This document shows positions 46,208-54,721 of a stretch of 64,000 nt of DNA, piece by piece (the first letter of the stretch is position 1; each line of letters begins with the position of its first letter). The translations under genes were made by a program, and so were the position numbers. The notes beneath the pieces were generated by a model. That model was not told the DNA's origin, searched no databases, and worked only from the letters and a program-made list of their open reading frames with translations. This DNA comes from Lactobacillus sp. (GTDB taxonomy: Bacteria; Bacillota; Bacilli; Lactobacillales; Lactobacillaceae): positions 434,001 through 498,000 of the forward strand of contig JAKVNR010000001.1 in assembly GCA_022483245.1 (NCBI GenBank). The letters run 5' to 3'.

Positions 46208-49108
46208 ATGATTCTACATGATAAGTTCAACCATAAGTTGACTAATACTAATGAAAGCATACCGCGCTACAGTATTCGAAAATTAACAATCGGTGCGGCA
46301 TCTTGTTTGATCGGATGTTTTATTTTTATGCAGACTAGCAATACTGTCCAAGCAGCTGAAAGTGATTCAGCTGAAGTTAAAACAGAACAGGTTGATACTA
46401 GTCAACAGAGTGTTACATCGGCTAAAGATCAGTCATCTTTAAGTTCACAACTAGAAACAACTGCTGAGATACCAGATAATTCTCAACAAACAGCCGATAT
46501 TCAAATAAGAAATGAAAATAAAGAGCAGGCTTCCGGCCAAGATGATGCTCAACAAATTGAATCAGAAACATCATCAGCAAATCAGACTGCTGCAGCCCCT
46601 CTTAGTCAACAAAAGACCTTAGTCGTTGGTGATGGGGAAGATAATTACGAAAGCTTACATCAAGCAGTCGAACAAGCAGCTGATGGCGATACCATTTCCA
46701 TTGAAAAAGATATCAAGGAAAAGCAAGCAATCACAATTGATAAAGATTTAACGATCGTTGGCAATGGTTCAAAAGTTAGTTTCGATGATGCTACTTTGGA
46801 AGGGCAGACAGTTTTAACGATTGCTGATGGGAAAACTGTCAACTTCAGTCAAGATAGCAGCACCGGCTTTGGTCTAAAGACCAATGGTCATGTTGATATT
46901 AATGGAACATTAAACATCAATGAGGGCTTTGAATTCTCGAGCACCGGCTCTTTCCAAGAACATCATGAGGAAGGCATTTATTCTAACACCAATACTCATG
47001 ATGCAACTTCTACTAAAGGCGCTATTGTAGCTAAACAAGGCAGCACGCTCAATATTTCCGGTGGTAAGTTCTCTCCTGCTTTTGTTTGGTATCAGTCAGG
47101 TTCAACTGGTGCCATTACAGGTGGCGAATTTACGAATAACCATGAAATTGGCTTGTATTGGGCAGCCTTTCAAAACCTCGAAAAAAATAGCTGCTTAGTT
47201 ATCGACACAAATGCTACATTGACTGAAATCAGCAATGCCGACTTTAAACAGACTATTACTGGCGATGTGTCCAGTATGTACTATTCAAGCACTTTCCCAG
47301 GAGCAGTGCAGGTTAGTAGGGGCGGCCGCATTGATAAAATAAGCAATAGCCGATTTGAGAGCAGTCCTGAATTTTTATCAAGTTCTGGCCTGAGTAATTA
47401 TGGCACCATTGGCGCAATTGACAGCAGCTATTTTAAAGGTGGGCATGGTTTTTATAATGATTCTAGAAAAGCTAATGGTTTTGGTAACGATGAAGATGGC
47501 GTTACTAGCATAGAGTTAATTACCAATAGCACTTTTGAGGCAGGACAGAACATAACCTTTAAACCTGGTAATTTCAATAAGAATAATTGGCCGGAACATG
47601 CGGGGGAAGGCTTTTACAATTGCAACAGTATCATTGGTACGATTGCAAATAGCTATTTTATAGGCGGGCAATCAGGATTACTCAATGGTAGCAAGGGAGG
47701 CGGCAAATACACTAAAATTAAAAAAATTGAGAATTCTACTTTCGAGGCCGATGAAATCAACTGCCGGTATAATATTACTTATGCCACCGGCTTACGCAAT
47801 TCGATTGACTGTACTATTGATGAAATTTCAGACTGTCGTTTTACAGGTCGCTTGTCAGGAATTGACAATCTCGGCAATATCTCTAATCTTTTTAAAAGTA
47901 CCTTAGCATTCAATGACAAAACTAAATTTAAACTAGATGCGGGCTTGTATAATGAGAGCGAAGGAACCATTGGTGAAATTAAGAATAGCACGATCACAGG
48001 CGATGCGTATGGCATTTTGAATACCGGCAAAATCGCAACACTGACCGATGTAACGGCCCATTCAATTGGACGTTTGATTAACGGTGAGCGTCAAAGTGGC
48101 TATGGCTTAAGTAATAATATTCCTAAACATGGCGCTGCCAGTGGTTCAATTGATATGATCAATGGCGGAGAATTCATAGGTGTTACCGCCGGTGTCGAAA
48201 ATAAAGGTACGATTGCTGAAATTAAGGATGGTAAGTTTATTGGCGGCGAATCCGGGGTTGTTAATACTGGTAAATTGTCGCAAATAGACGGCGGCGTATA
48301 TTGGGGCAAGTCTGCTTATGGAATCGATAATCAATCAGACGCGAAGATTAGTCTTGAACCGCAGCTAACTACTCAAAGTGACGGGACTGGCATTGGTTCT
48401 GGGCGGTACTGGGGCGCTAAAGATGCTCTCAATGAAGCTACTAAATTTATTTTGCCGGGCGATTATCACATGAGCAATCGGACAACAGTCTTGCCAGTGG
48501 CAGGAATTGATGAAGTTCAGTTCCGTTATTTGAAAGAATATCTAAAACTTAACTACGATCCTAACGGTGGTACTGGAAGTACGCCAGCTCAAACTGAAAA
48601 TGATGATGGTCAAACAATGACGATCGCAGAAAATGGTTTTACTAGGAATGGCGATAACTTTATTGGTTGGAATACAAAAGCTGATGGCACTGGCATAGCT
48701 TATCAACCTGGTGATAGTTTGGTCTTGCCCAAGAACATGACTCTCTACGCTCAATGGGAATCAAAACCAGAAGAACCAACAGACCCATTAATACCAGTTA
48801 AACCAGAAGAACCGGCAAAACCTGTTGTTCCAACTGACCCAGATGAGCCTGAAAATTCTGGTGAAAATACGGATTCGGATATCCCTGATGAACAATCTAA
48901 AGTAAGAGATAAAGAAAAACAAAACGCTACCAAAACTATTGTCGACACTAACCAAACTAATACGCAGGCTACGTTAGCCAAAGAGAAAAATGCTCAATTA
49001 CCACAAACAGGAAATAGCAGTTTTGATTTACTATCGATTATCTTGCTGCTTACGAGTGGACTTATATCAACATTTGGGTATTCAAGTAAGCAAACCAAAC
49101 GTAACTAA
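46208..49108 (+). CDS. YSIRK/LPQTG surface protein with beta-helix-like region and InlB-type repeat
   Basis: A 966-aa anchored protein. YSIRKLTIGAASCLIGC is the YSIRK signal. Residues ~130-760 are rich in G, N and I with repeated short turns (NSTFEAG, SYFKGGHG, GGEFTNNHE), suggesting a right-handed beta helix like pectate-lyase or adhesin folds. Next is an InlB-B-type repeat (LNYDPNGGTGSTPAQ to NMTLYAQW), then a PEEP-rich spacer, LPQTG, a hydrophobic segment and KQTKRN. GAGGAGG before ATG 46208. No enzymatic residues can be assigned; adhesion is likely (inference). Confidence 0.9.
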   Translation: MILHDKFNHKLTNTNESIPRYSIRKLTIGAASCLIGCFIFMQTSNTVQAAESDSAEVKTEQVDTSQQSVTSAKDQSSLSSQLETTAEIPDNSQQTADIQIRNENKEQASGQDDAQQIESETSSANQTAAAPLSQQKTLVVGDGEDNYESLHQAVEQAADGDTISIEKDIKEKQAITIDKDLTIVGNGSKVSFDDATLEGQTVLTIADGKTVNFSQDSSTGFGLKTNGHVDINGTLNINEGFEFSSTGSFQEHHEEGIYSNTNTHDATSTKGAIVAKQGSTLNISGGKFSPAFVWYQSGSTGAITGGEFTNNHEIGLYWAAFQNLEKNSCLVIDTNATLTEISNADFKQTITGDVSSMYYSSTFPGAVQVSRGGRIDKISNSRFESSPEFLSSSGLSNYGTIGAIDSSYFKGGHGFYNDSRKANGFGNDEDGVTSIELITNSTFEAGQNITFKPGNFNKNNWPEHAGEGFYNCNSIIGTIANSYFIGGQSGLLNGSKGGGKYTKIKKIENSTFEADEINCRYNITYATGLRNSIDCTIDEISDCRFTGRLSGIDNLGNISNLFKSTLAFNDKTKFKLDAGLYNESEGTIGEIKNSTITGDAYGILNTGKIATLTDVTAHSIGRLINGERQSGYGLSNNIPKHGAASGSIDMINGGEFIGVTAGVENKGTIAEIKDGKFIGGESGVVNTGKLSQIDGGVYWGKSAYGIDNQSDAKISLEPQLTTQSDGTGIGSGRYWGAKDALNEATKFILPGDYHMSNRTTVLPVAGIDEVQFRYLKEYLKLNYDPNGGTGSTPAQTENDDGQTMTIAENGFTRNGDNFIGWNTKADGTGIAYQPGDSLVLPKNMTLYAQWESKPEEPTDPLIPVKPEEPAKPVVPTDPDEPENSGENTDSDIPDEQSKVRDKEKQNATKTIVDTNQTNTQATLAKEKNAQLPQTGNSSFDLLSIILLLTSGLISTFGYSSKQTKRN

Positions 49109-49116
49109 AACTAATC

Positions 49117-49147
49117 GCTCCAAGGTTATTAAACTTTGGAGCTTTTT
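49117..49147 (+). terminator. Terminator of the beta-helix surface protein gene
   Basis: GCTCCAA pairs with TTGGAGC around an A/T-rich loop, then TTTTTG. Confidence 0.8.
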
Positions 49148-49292
49148 GTTGTAAAAAGTAATTGTTGTGGACAGACTTATTTCCAAAAGGATCAAGTCCA
49201 ATGAATGATCAAAATCAAATTGTGCAATGACTGGAACTACGGAGAAAGTTAGTCCTATGCTTTGCACTTACAGTGAGGCTGCCGATATCATC

Positions 49293-49354
49293 ATTGTGTA
49301 AAGTCATTGTCAGGTCACAGTAAGAATATCAAGCCGGGGAACGTTTGAATTTTA
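49293..49354 (+). pseudogene. Remnant of a second lactonase gene 3' end
   Basis: This stretch aligns with the last 62 bases of the MBL-fold gene (45756-45817), sharing for example AAGAATATxAAGCCGGG and AACGTTTGAATTTTA, with a few substitutions and one inserted G. The surrounding 49109-49497 region otherwise shows no intact gene. It marks an old duplication or recombination around the surface-protein gene. Confidence 0.7.
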
Positions 49355-49548
49355 AAAATGTAATTAGAGAGGAGAGCGATTTTTCGCCCTTCTTTTTTGC
49401 ATAAGATAAACTTATTAATCAGCTCTTGTTTTTACGATTGGTTAAACTTGCAGTCGCTTGTATGATTAACCATGAAAACTAATGGAGGTGACTTGGCATA
49501 AGCGACCGAGATGAAATAATTAGACTTTATCGCACGGAAAATCAGGCA

Positions 49549-49869
49549 ATGGTCGAAAAAGATATCCTGACTTTGAATGAGATTTTAGGTCCGACGATGA
49601 CGCTAACGCACATGACAGGTTATGTGCAGCCAAAATTGGAATGGATTGATCAGATTCAAAATGAAGAAATGAAATATTACTCATCAGTTGAAGAAAATAT
49701 CAAAGATATTCAACTTGATGGAGATCATGCTAGTTTGGTTGGACAAAACCAGGTCAAAGCTAGTATTTGGGGCAGCGGGGTTAGTACGTGGCCGCTGCAG
49801 ATTAAAATGTATTTTGAAAAGCAGAATGGCCGCTGGCTCATTACTAAACAAGTTGCCAGCACCTTTTAA
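49549..49869 (+). CDS. NTF2-like (SnoaL/DUF4440-type) protein with apparently lost start codon
   Basis: Small NTF2-like proteins are cone-shaped folds used as enzymes or binding domains; function here is unknown. The annotated ATG at 49549 is internal: the upstream codons read ISDRDEIIRLYRTENQAMVEKDI, a natural N-terminal helix for the family. The strong GGAGGTGA at 49484-49491 points to 49498, where the codon is ATA, not ATG. Body: LGPTMTLTHMTGYVQ, then YSSVEENIKDIQLDGDHASLVG and WPLQIKMYFEKQNGRWLI. The NAD(P)-binding gene follows 11 bases later. Confidence 0.75.
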   Translation: MVEKDILTLNEILGPTMTLTHMTGYVQPKLEWIDQIQNEEMKYYSSVEENIKDIQLDGDHASLVGQNQVKASIWGSGVSTWPLQIKMYFEKQNGRWLITKQVASTF

Positions 49870-49880
49870 GGAGGATAAAA

Positions 49881-50483
49881 ATGACTAACGTTTTAATTAT
49901 TGGCGCAACCGGCACGATTGGTTCAGCTGTTAGACAAACTTTACTTAATGAAACTGATGCAAAATTAACTTTGTTCTCAAGATCAGCTGGACGATTGTCA
50001 GTGAATGCAGAACGTGAAAAAGCAATTTCAGGTTCTGTCACAAATGACGCTGATCTTGATCAAGCATTACAAGGTCAAGATGTAGTTTTTGCCGCATTAT
50101 CAGGAAACTTAGGCGAATTTGCCCGGCACATTGTGGCCGCGATGGATAGAAATAATGTTAAGAGATTGCTTTTCATAACTTCGATGGGAATTTATGGTGA
50201 AGTACCGTCTTCCATGGGAGGAACTCCGGGTAAAGTAAGCCCAATTTTGCGTCCATATCGGGCAGCTGCTGATGTGATTGAGGCTTCTGATCTGAATTAC
50301 ACCGTGATTCGTCCAGGCTGGTTTACTTCTGGCCCGGTCGATTATGAAGTGACTCATAAAGGTGAAGCATTTGGCGGTCACGATGTATCGGTCGCTTCGA
50401 TTGCTGATTTGGTGAAAAAGTTAGTTTTAGATCCAACACTGGATGCAAGAGACAGCGTTGGTATTAATACACCTGAAAAATAA
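49881..50483 (+). CDS. NAD(P)H-binding atypical short-chain dehydrogenase
   Basis: A 200-aa protein of the NAD(P)H-binding (NmrA/SDR-a) class. The cofactor loop is IIGATGTIGSAVRQTL, followed by RRLLF-type strand KRLLFITSMGIYGEVP and YTVIRPGWFTSGP. The classical Tyr-x-x-x-Lys is not clear, so oxidoreductase activity is inferred only. AAGGAGG before the ATG, 11 bases after the NTF2-like gene. A relative lies at 52626. Confidence 0.88.
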   Translation: MTNVLIIGATGTIGSAVRQTLLNETDAKLTLFSRSAGRLSVNAEREKAISGSVTNDADLDQALQGQDVVFAALSGNLGEFARHIVAAMDRNNVKRLLFITSMGIYGEVPSSMGGTPGKVSPILRPYRAAADVIEASDLNYTVIRPGWFTSGPVDYEVTHKGEAFGGHDVSVASIADLVKKLVLDPTLDARDSVGINTPEK

Positions 50484-50585
50484 CTATTCACTTTTTGAAT
50501 AGCAACATGCTTTTTGGGTAATTTTATCCGCTAATATTTTCATTTATACTGACAGTAAATATGGAAGAGAAAGGACATCAATCCA

Positions 50586-51629
50586 ATGAAAGCAGCAGTT
50601 TTTGTTAAACCTGGTCAAATGATCGTTAAAGAAATGGCCAAACCTGAAATAGATGGTGAAAACCAAGCAATTATTCGGGTGATTCGGGCTAGTGTTTGTG
50701 GTTCGGATTTATGGTGGTACCGCGGAATCGCTAAGCGCGCTGGTGGTTCATTAACGGGCCATGAAGCTATCGGTGTCGTTGAAGCGGTGAGTGATGACGT
50801 CACGGATATTAAGCCAGATGATTTCGTTGTTGTGCCATTTACTCATGGCTGCGGTCACTGCGCTGCTTGTTTAAATGGTTTTGAAGGAAATTGCTTGAAC
50901 CAAAAGCCTGGGACAAATGGTGGCTATCAAGCGGAATACATGAAGTATGAACCAGCCAATTCTGGACTTGTTAAAATTCCGGGCAAACCTGAAGATTATA
51001 CTGACGAACAACTTGCCTCCCTGCAAACCTTATCCGACGTGATGGCAACTGGTTATCACGCAGCACTTAACGCTGAAGTGAAAAAAGGCGATACCGTTGC
51101 AGTTATCGGTGATGGTGCGGTTGGCCTGTGCGGTGTAATTGGTGCCAAGTTGCTCGGCGCTGACAAGATTATTCTTTTATCTCACCACGAAGACCGTGCA
51201 AAATTGGGCCGCGAGTTTGGCGCCACTGATATTGTTTTTTCAAGGGGCGAGCAAGCAGCTCGCGATGTATTGTCCTTAACTAAAGAAAAAGCTGGGGCTG
51301 ACGCTGTTCTTGAATGTGTAGGTGCCACCAGCGCCATTGAGCAAGCAGGTCAGATTGCTCGTCCTGGAGCAGTCATCGGCAGAGTTGGTGTTCCGCAAAC
51401 TGAACCAAAATCAAACCAATTATTCTGGAAGAATGTCGGCTTGCGCGGCGGAATTGTCTCAGTAACTAAGCCTGACAAAGAAGTACTATTGGATGCAGTT
51501 TTATCTGGCAAAATCAATCCGGGCCAGGTCTTCACTAAGAGCTTTGATTTAGATCATATCGAAGATGCTTACCAGGCAATGAGCAACCGGGAAGCAATCA
51601 AATCACTCCTTGTGATCAATGAAAAGTAA
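50586..51629 (+). CDS. Zinc-dependent alcohol dehydrogenase
   Basis: A 347-aa medium-chain dehydrogenase. Catalytic zinc ligands: Cys in SVCGSDLWWYRG and GHE in LTGHEAIGVVE. The structural zinc lobe is CGHCAACLNGFEGNC (four Cys). The cofactor loop is IGDGAVGLCGVIGA and ALECVGATSAIEQAG-like stretches follow. Substrate not assignable; relatives include threonine and alcohol dehydrogenases. AGAGAAAGGACA precedes the ATG. Confidence 0.93.
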   Translation: MKAAVFVKPGQMIVKEMAKPEIDGENQAIIRVIRASVCGSDLWWYRGIAKRAGGSLTGHEAIGVVEAVSDDVTDIKPDDFVVVPFTHGCGHCAACLNGFEGNCLNQKPGTNGGYQAEYMKYEPANSGLVKIPGKPEDYTDEQLASLQTLSDVMATGYHAALNAEVKKGDTVAVIGDGAVGLCGVIGAKLLGADKIILLSHHEDRAKLGREFGATDIVFSRGEQAARDVLSLTKEKAGADAVLECVGATSAIEQAGQIARPGAVIGRVGVPQTEPKSNQLFWKNVGLRGGIVSVTKPDKEVLLDAVLSGKINPGQVFTKSFDLDHIEDAYQAMSNREAIKSLLVINEK

Positions 51630-51642
51630 AAATTAGTTAAAG

Positions 51643-51688
51643 AAAAAAGTTCTGAATGACTCGTTAATAGAGTTTTCAGAACTTTTTT
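51643..51688. terminator. Terminator after the zinc dehydrogenase gene
   Basis: AAAGTTCTGA pairs with TCAGAACTTT around a 20-base loop, then T6. Confidence 0.8.
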
Positions 51689-51748
51689 ACTTGATTAAAT
51701 TTACCTAAATAAAATTTTGAGACAAGAAAATAGAACAAGAGATAACGT

Positions 51749-51777
51749 TTGAATGTGTGTGTAAGATGTCATACAAT
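51749..51777 (+). promoter_or_regulatory. Promoter of the RelB/YafQ-like module
   Basis: TTGAAT and TACAAT with a 17-base spacer, 19 bases upstream of the antitoxin start. Confidence 0.55.
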
Positions 51778-51795
51778 TGGTGTAAGGTGATTTTT

Positions 51796-52056
51796 ATGGA
51801 TGCAAGAGTAGACAGCCGGGTACCAGAAGACATTAAGAAAAAAGCAGCCGAAGAATTAGCAAAACATGGAATGTCAATTTCAAGCTTTATTCGAGTTATG
51901 CTTTCTTCGGTAGCAAATGATGGCTTACCAAAGTACTGGGGAATTCCAAATATCGAAACAATGGCTTCATTCGACGAAGCAGTTGATGATCTTAAAAATC
52001 CTAAATTGAAAGGTGCAACTTCTTATGATGAGTTGGAGAAGCTGCTAGATGAGTAA
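51796..52056 (+). CDS. RelB/DinJ-family antitoxin
   Basis: An 86-aa protein with an N-terminal ribbon-helix-helix: MDARVDSRVPEDIKKKAAEELAKHGMSISSFIRVML, the usual DinJ/RelB opening (DNA-binding and toxin-sequestering). The acidic tail is GATSYDELEKLLDE. ATG 51796 has AAGGTGA upstream. It overlaps the toxin by 8 bases, as in type II modules. Confidence 0.9.
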   Translation: MDARVDSRVPEDIKKKAAEELAKHGMSISSFIRVMLSSVANDGLPKYWGIPNIETMASFDEAVDDLKNPKLKGATSYDELEKLLDE

Positions 52057-52420
52057 AGTTATACCTACCAATCATTTCAAAAAACAATATAAAAAAGTCA
52101 AAAAGGATTCACGGTGGTTACCTATCTTTAAGGGCACAGTGCCTTTTGATGATAAAAGGAGATCACCATGGGAATACATCATAGAATGCTTTTTAGAAGA
52201 TAAAGAAATTCCAAAGTGTTTTTATGAGCATCCGATCACGCTTATAAAATTGCAAAAACAAGAAATAAAACGAAGATTAGGGACGAGTATTGATATTCAA
52301 ATTCGAGGTTTAGATTTGCATTTGGATGGACACAATGGGGATCATTTACTGTTGTATATTAAAACAAATAAGGGCGTTTTATATTTAACAGGCATTGGTA
52401 CGCATTCTGAACTTTTCTAG
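52049..52420 (+). CDS. YafQ/RelE-superfamily mRNA interferase toxin
   Basis: A 123-aa toxin-like protein. It starts with the RelE-type helix SKVIPTNHFKKQYKKVKKD and ends with RGLDLHLDG, HLLLYIKTNKGVLYLTGIGTHSELF, matching the YafQ order of a conserved His, hydrophobic strand and terminal T-H-S-x-L-F. It is ~30 residues longer than usual YafQ, with an extra middle segment (FKGTVPFDDKRRSPWEYIIEC). Coupled to the antitoxin. Activity not shown. Confidence 0.85.
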   Translation: MSKVIPTNHFKKQYKKVKKDSRWLPIFKGTVPFDDKRRSPWEYIIECFLEDKEIPKCFYEHPITLIKLQKQEIKRRLGTSIDIQIRGLDLHLDGHNGDHLLLYIKTNKGVLYLTGIGTHSELF

Positions 52421-52625
52421 ATAAACTAATCGACATTGATTTTGCTTTCTATTTTCATGTAATACATTGAAATTATAATGAGCAAGAATACTTCGTACGA
52501 AATAATATATCGAAATGAAAAAGTTATACATAAAACGTATAGCACAATAGATAAGAAGTAATTTTCAACTTAGCTCTAACTCTTTAAGCTAAGAGACAGT
52601 TAAGCAAGTAAAGGAGAGTTAGAAA

Positions 52626-53288
52626 ATGACCAAAAAGATTGCAATTATCGGTGCTAACGGTGCGATTGCCCGCTTAGTAGAAGACCGGCTATTGAATGAA
52701 AACAATGATATTCATTTAACTTTGTTCTTGCGTAATGCAGCACGTTTGGCTAATTTAAAGGATAACCCCCAAGTGACGATCGTTGATGGGGATGCAAATA
52801 ACGCTGAAGATTTAAGAAAAGCTATCACGGGCCAAGACTTAGTTTATGTTTCATTCGTGGACCACGGCGCTGGCGCGCAAGTAACTAAGGACGTTATTAA
52901 GATCATGGATGAAGAGGGCGTTAAGCGTTTGATTTCATCTAACATTCTTGGGATTTATGATGAAGTTCCAGGAGCCTTCGGTGATTACAACCGTGACTTC
53001 TGCTTCAACGGCAAAGTTGAGAAAGATAATCCAGCGGTTGTCTCAGATGACGCGATTGAAAAGTCTGACCTTGATTGGACAGTAATGCGCTTAGCTTGGC
53101 TGAATGACCGGGATGACACTAACTACACCGTTACCAAGAAGGGCGAAGCATACGTTGGTGTTTCTGTTTCAAGAAAGAGCGTGGCCGATGTTGTTGTAAG
53201 TATTGTTAACGATCCGGCTAAATACAATAAAGAAAGTATTGGCTTTGCAGATCCTGCCACGCAAGGTTCTGACCGGCCGGTTTATTAA
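52626..53288 (+). CDS. NAD(P)H-binding atypical short-chain dehydrogenase
   Basis: A 220-aa relative of the gene at 49881: cofactor loop IIGANGAIARLVEDRLL, FLRNAARLANLKDN (after the second strand), KRLISSNILGIYDEVPGAF and WTVMRLAWLNDRDDTNYTV. Substrate unknown. AAAGGAGAG precedes the ATG. It has a good terminator and is monocistronic. Confidence 0.9.
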   Translation: MTKKIAIIGANGAIARLVEDRLLNENNDIHLTLFLRNAARLANLKDNPQVTIVDGDANNAEDLRKAITGQDLVYVSFVDHGAGAQVTKDVIKIMDEEGVKRLISSNILGIYDEVPGAFGDYNRDFCFNGKVEKDNPAVVSDDAIEKSDLDWTVMRLAWLNDRDDTNYTVTKKGEAYVGVSVSRKSVADVVVSIVNDPAKYNKESIGFADPATQGSDRPVY

Positions 53289-53330
53289 TTTAACTTCAAT
53301 CTAAAATATGTGCTGCTTGATAAACTTCTT

Positions 53331-53363
53331 AAAAAGGCCTTCTCACATGAGAAAGCCTTTTTT
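53331..53363 (+). terminator. Terminator after the NAD(P)H-binding protein gene
   Basis: AAAAAGGCCTTCTC pairs imperfectly with GAGAAAGCCTTTTTT around ACAT. Confidence 0.85.
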
Positions 53364-53388
53364 GATATCCATATTAGGCAGTGATATC

Positions 53389-53400
53389 ACCATATATGGT
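53389..53400. promoter_or_regulatory. 12-bp palindrome upstream of the HTH/Fic pair
   Basis: ACCATATATGGT is perfectly palindromic and lies 27 bases before the HTH start, where an autoregulating antitoxin would bind. Confidence 0.45.
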
Positions 53401-53426
53401 AATATGTATATAAAGGAGGATGCATT

Positions 53427-53867
53427 ATGCCAGCAGTTATTTTGGGGTTGATGAAAGAAAGCCATGTTTCAATGAAGGAAATTTCTGAAAAAAGTCACGT
53501 TCCTTTTAGCACCTTAAACAATGCTGCCAAAAAGCCGATTGAAAACTGGTCGATTCGTGTTCTCAATGCCTTTGCTACGGGTTTGAATAAGAGTGCAAGT
53601 GATTTACTTGAGATTTTGCAACCGCAGAATTACCAATTAAATATTGATAATAGAAACCAAACGATTCAAGACGTATTCATTCCTGATAAAGAGTTGTTTC
53701 AGCAAATTCGCTTTGTGGTTGAAAGTGAACATCTTGAAGGATGGAATCCCACTAGTAAAGATATTAAATATCTGCTTAATGCTGCTAAAAATCCAGATCC
53801 AAAAATGGTGGCAGAAGCTAAGGATTTATTTGGAGATCAAGTAGATGGCAAAAGATTGGATAGCTGA
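53427..53867 (+). CDS. HTH-type antitoxin of a Fic module, carrying a Fic-inhibitory motif
   Basis: A 146-aa protein. An N-terminal HTH-like region (KESHVSMKEISEKSHVPFSTLNNAAKKPIENWSI) recalls XRE-type repressors. Near residue 100 the sequence VESEHLEGWNPTSKD contains S-x-x-x-E-G (Ser100, Glu104, Gly105), the known inhibitory helix motif that blocks the Fic ATP pocket in VbhA/FicA antitoxins. AAAGGAGG precedes the ATG; the frame overlaps fic by 23 bases. I conclude it represses the operon and inhibits the partner (inference from motif and context). Confidence 0.82.
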   Translation: MPAVILGLMKESHVSMKEISEKSHVPFSTLNNAAKKPIENWSIRVLNAFATGLNKSASDLLEILQPQNYQLNIDNRNQTIQDVFIPDKELFQQIRFVVESEHLEGWNPTSKDIKYLLNAAKNPDPKMVAEAKDLFGDQVDGKRLDS

Positions 53868-54453
53868 AACACTGTATAGCAACGGCGTACTCAAGAATAA
53901 ACTTGGCATCAAAGATAAGAAACAACTGGCTGCCACTGAGTATTTGATTTCGGCAGAACGGGCTTTGCTGCTACTGCAGATGCATTTACGAGTTGAGAAA
54001 ATAAATGATTTGCATAAGATTCACTATTTTATGTTTTCTCCGCTGTATGATTGGGCAGGACAAGAAAGATGGGGCGATTTTGCCAAAGGTAATACCACTT
54101 TTTATCCTTACCAAAGATTTGCTTTCGCCCGGCAGAATATTGACAATTTTCTTGAAGATTTACCACCTAAAAAACCTCTGCAATCCATCACGTATGCAGA
54201 ATTACTAGATCGAATTAATTTTTATCATCCGTTTAGAGAAGGTAACGGCCGCAGTACCAAGGTATTTTTACAATGTTTAGCCGCGGAGCATCATCAAGTC
54301 ATCGATTATCCTTATCACAATGACGCAATGATTGAAGCTCAAAATGCGGCTGACGTAAAGGGCTTGGCGAAATTGATTAAACTTGAAAACACACCGGATC
54401 GTGCAGCAGCTTTTGAAAGATTGATCCTTTCAAATCAAAAAATTAAAGATTAA
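53845..54453 (+). CDS. Fic/DOC family protein (predicted AMP-transferase)
   Basis: A 202-aa Fic domain. The catalytic loop is HPFREGNGRSTK (canonical H-P-F-x-[D/E]-G-N-G-R-x-x-R with Lys in the last place). The FSPLYDWAGQERWGDFAKGN stretch is the beta-hairpin side of the active site. The family transfers AMP or other groups from nucleotides to protein targets. No inhibitory motif is seen inside the protein itself, which fits inhibition in trans by the upstream partner. Start overlaps the antitoxin by 23 bases. Confidence 0.9.
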   Translation: MAKDWIAETLYSNGVLKNKLGIKDKKQLAATEYLISAERALLLLQMHLRVEKINDLHKIHYFMFSPLYDWAGQERWGDFAKGNTTFYPYQRFAFARQNIDNFLEDLPPKKPLQSITYAELLDRINFYHPFREGNGRSTKVFLQCLAAEHHQVIDYPYHNDAMIEAQNAADVKGLAKLIKLENTPDRAAAFERLILSNQKIKD

Positions 54454-54513
54454 TCGTTGAACAGAGAAGATCAATCTTTGTTTAATTATGTGATTCTCTG
54501 ATATAATATAAAT

Positions 54514-54637
54514 TGAAAAGAGAGCTTCCCAAAAGAAAGCTCCCTTGCAGCCCGCTTAAAGAGCGGTGGCATTATTATTTTTCTGCAAAACGCCTACTCA
54601 ATAACTAGCCAAAGTTAAGGTTGAGCGGGGTTTTTTA
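54514..54637 (+). ncRNA. Candidate antitoxin RNA, copy 1
   Basis: A perfect TATAAT (54502-54507) predicts a start near 54514. The RNA folds GGAGCTT-type and CCGCT/AGCGG hairpins and ends at a terminator formed by ACTCAA and TTGAG arms with T6 (54590-54636). Its segment CAGCCCGCTTAAAG (54548-54561) is complementary, with two bulges, to the toxin mRNA 5' region (54783-54801), and its 3' end overlaps the toxin stop. Confidence 0.6.
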
Positions 54638-54721
54638 TTTGCGCTGATCTAAATAAGTTAGCAGCGCTAGTAAAAAATTGCCCGCTAGAAATAGCAGGCT
54701 CAAGATGTCGATCACCGACAC
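54635..54721 (-). CDS. Holin-like small hydrophobic toxin, copy 1 (28 aa)
   Basis: GTG start, then SVIDILSLLFLAGNF, LLALLTY and LDQRK: a single membrane helix with a charged tail, the layout of type I holin-like toxins. AAAGGA lies 10 bases before the GTG. A stronger SD (GGAGGTGA) upstream fits an overlapping ATG at 54755 in another frame. The minus-strand promoter has TATAAT at 54816-54821. Differences between the three copies are mostly silent or conservative in this frame, which supports coding. Confidence 0.7.
   Translation of the reverse strand: MSVIDILSLLFLAGNFLLALLTYLDQRK

Noticed and set aside
49150-49290. Possible insertion-sequence end (GTTGTGGACAGACTTATTT) and short frame MNDQNQIVQ
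   Set aside because: No matching inverted repeat or target duplication was found by eye and the frame stops at once.
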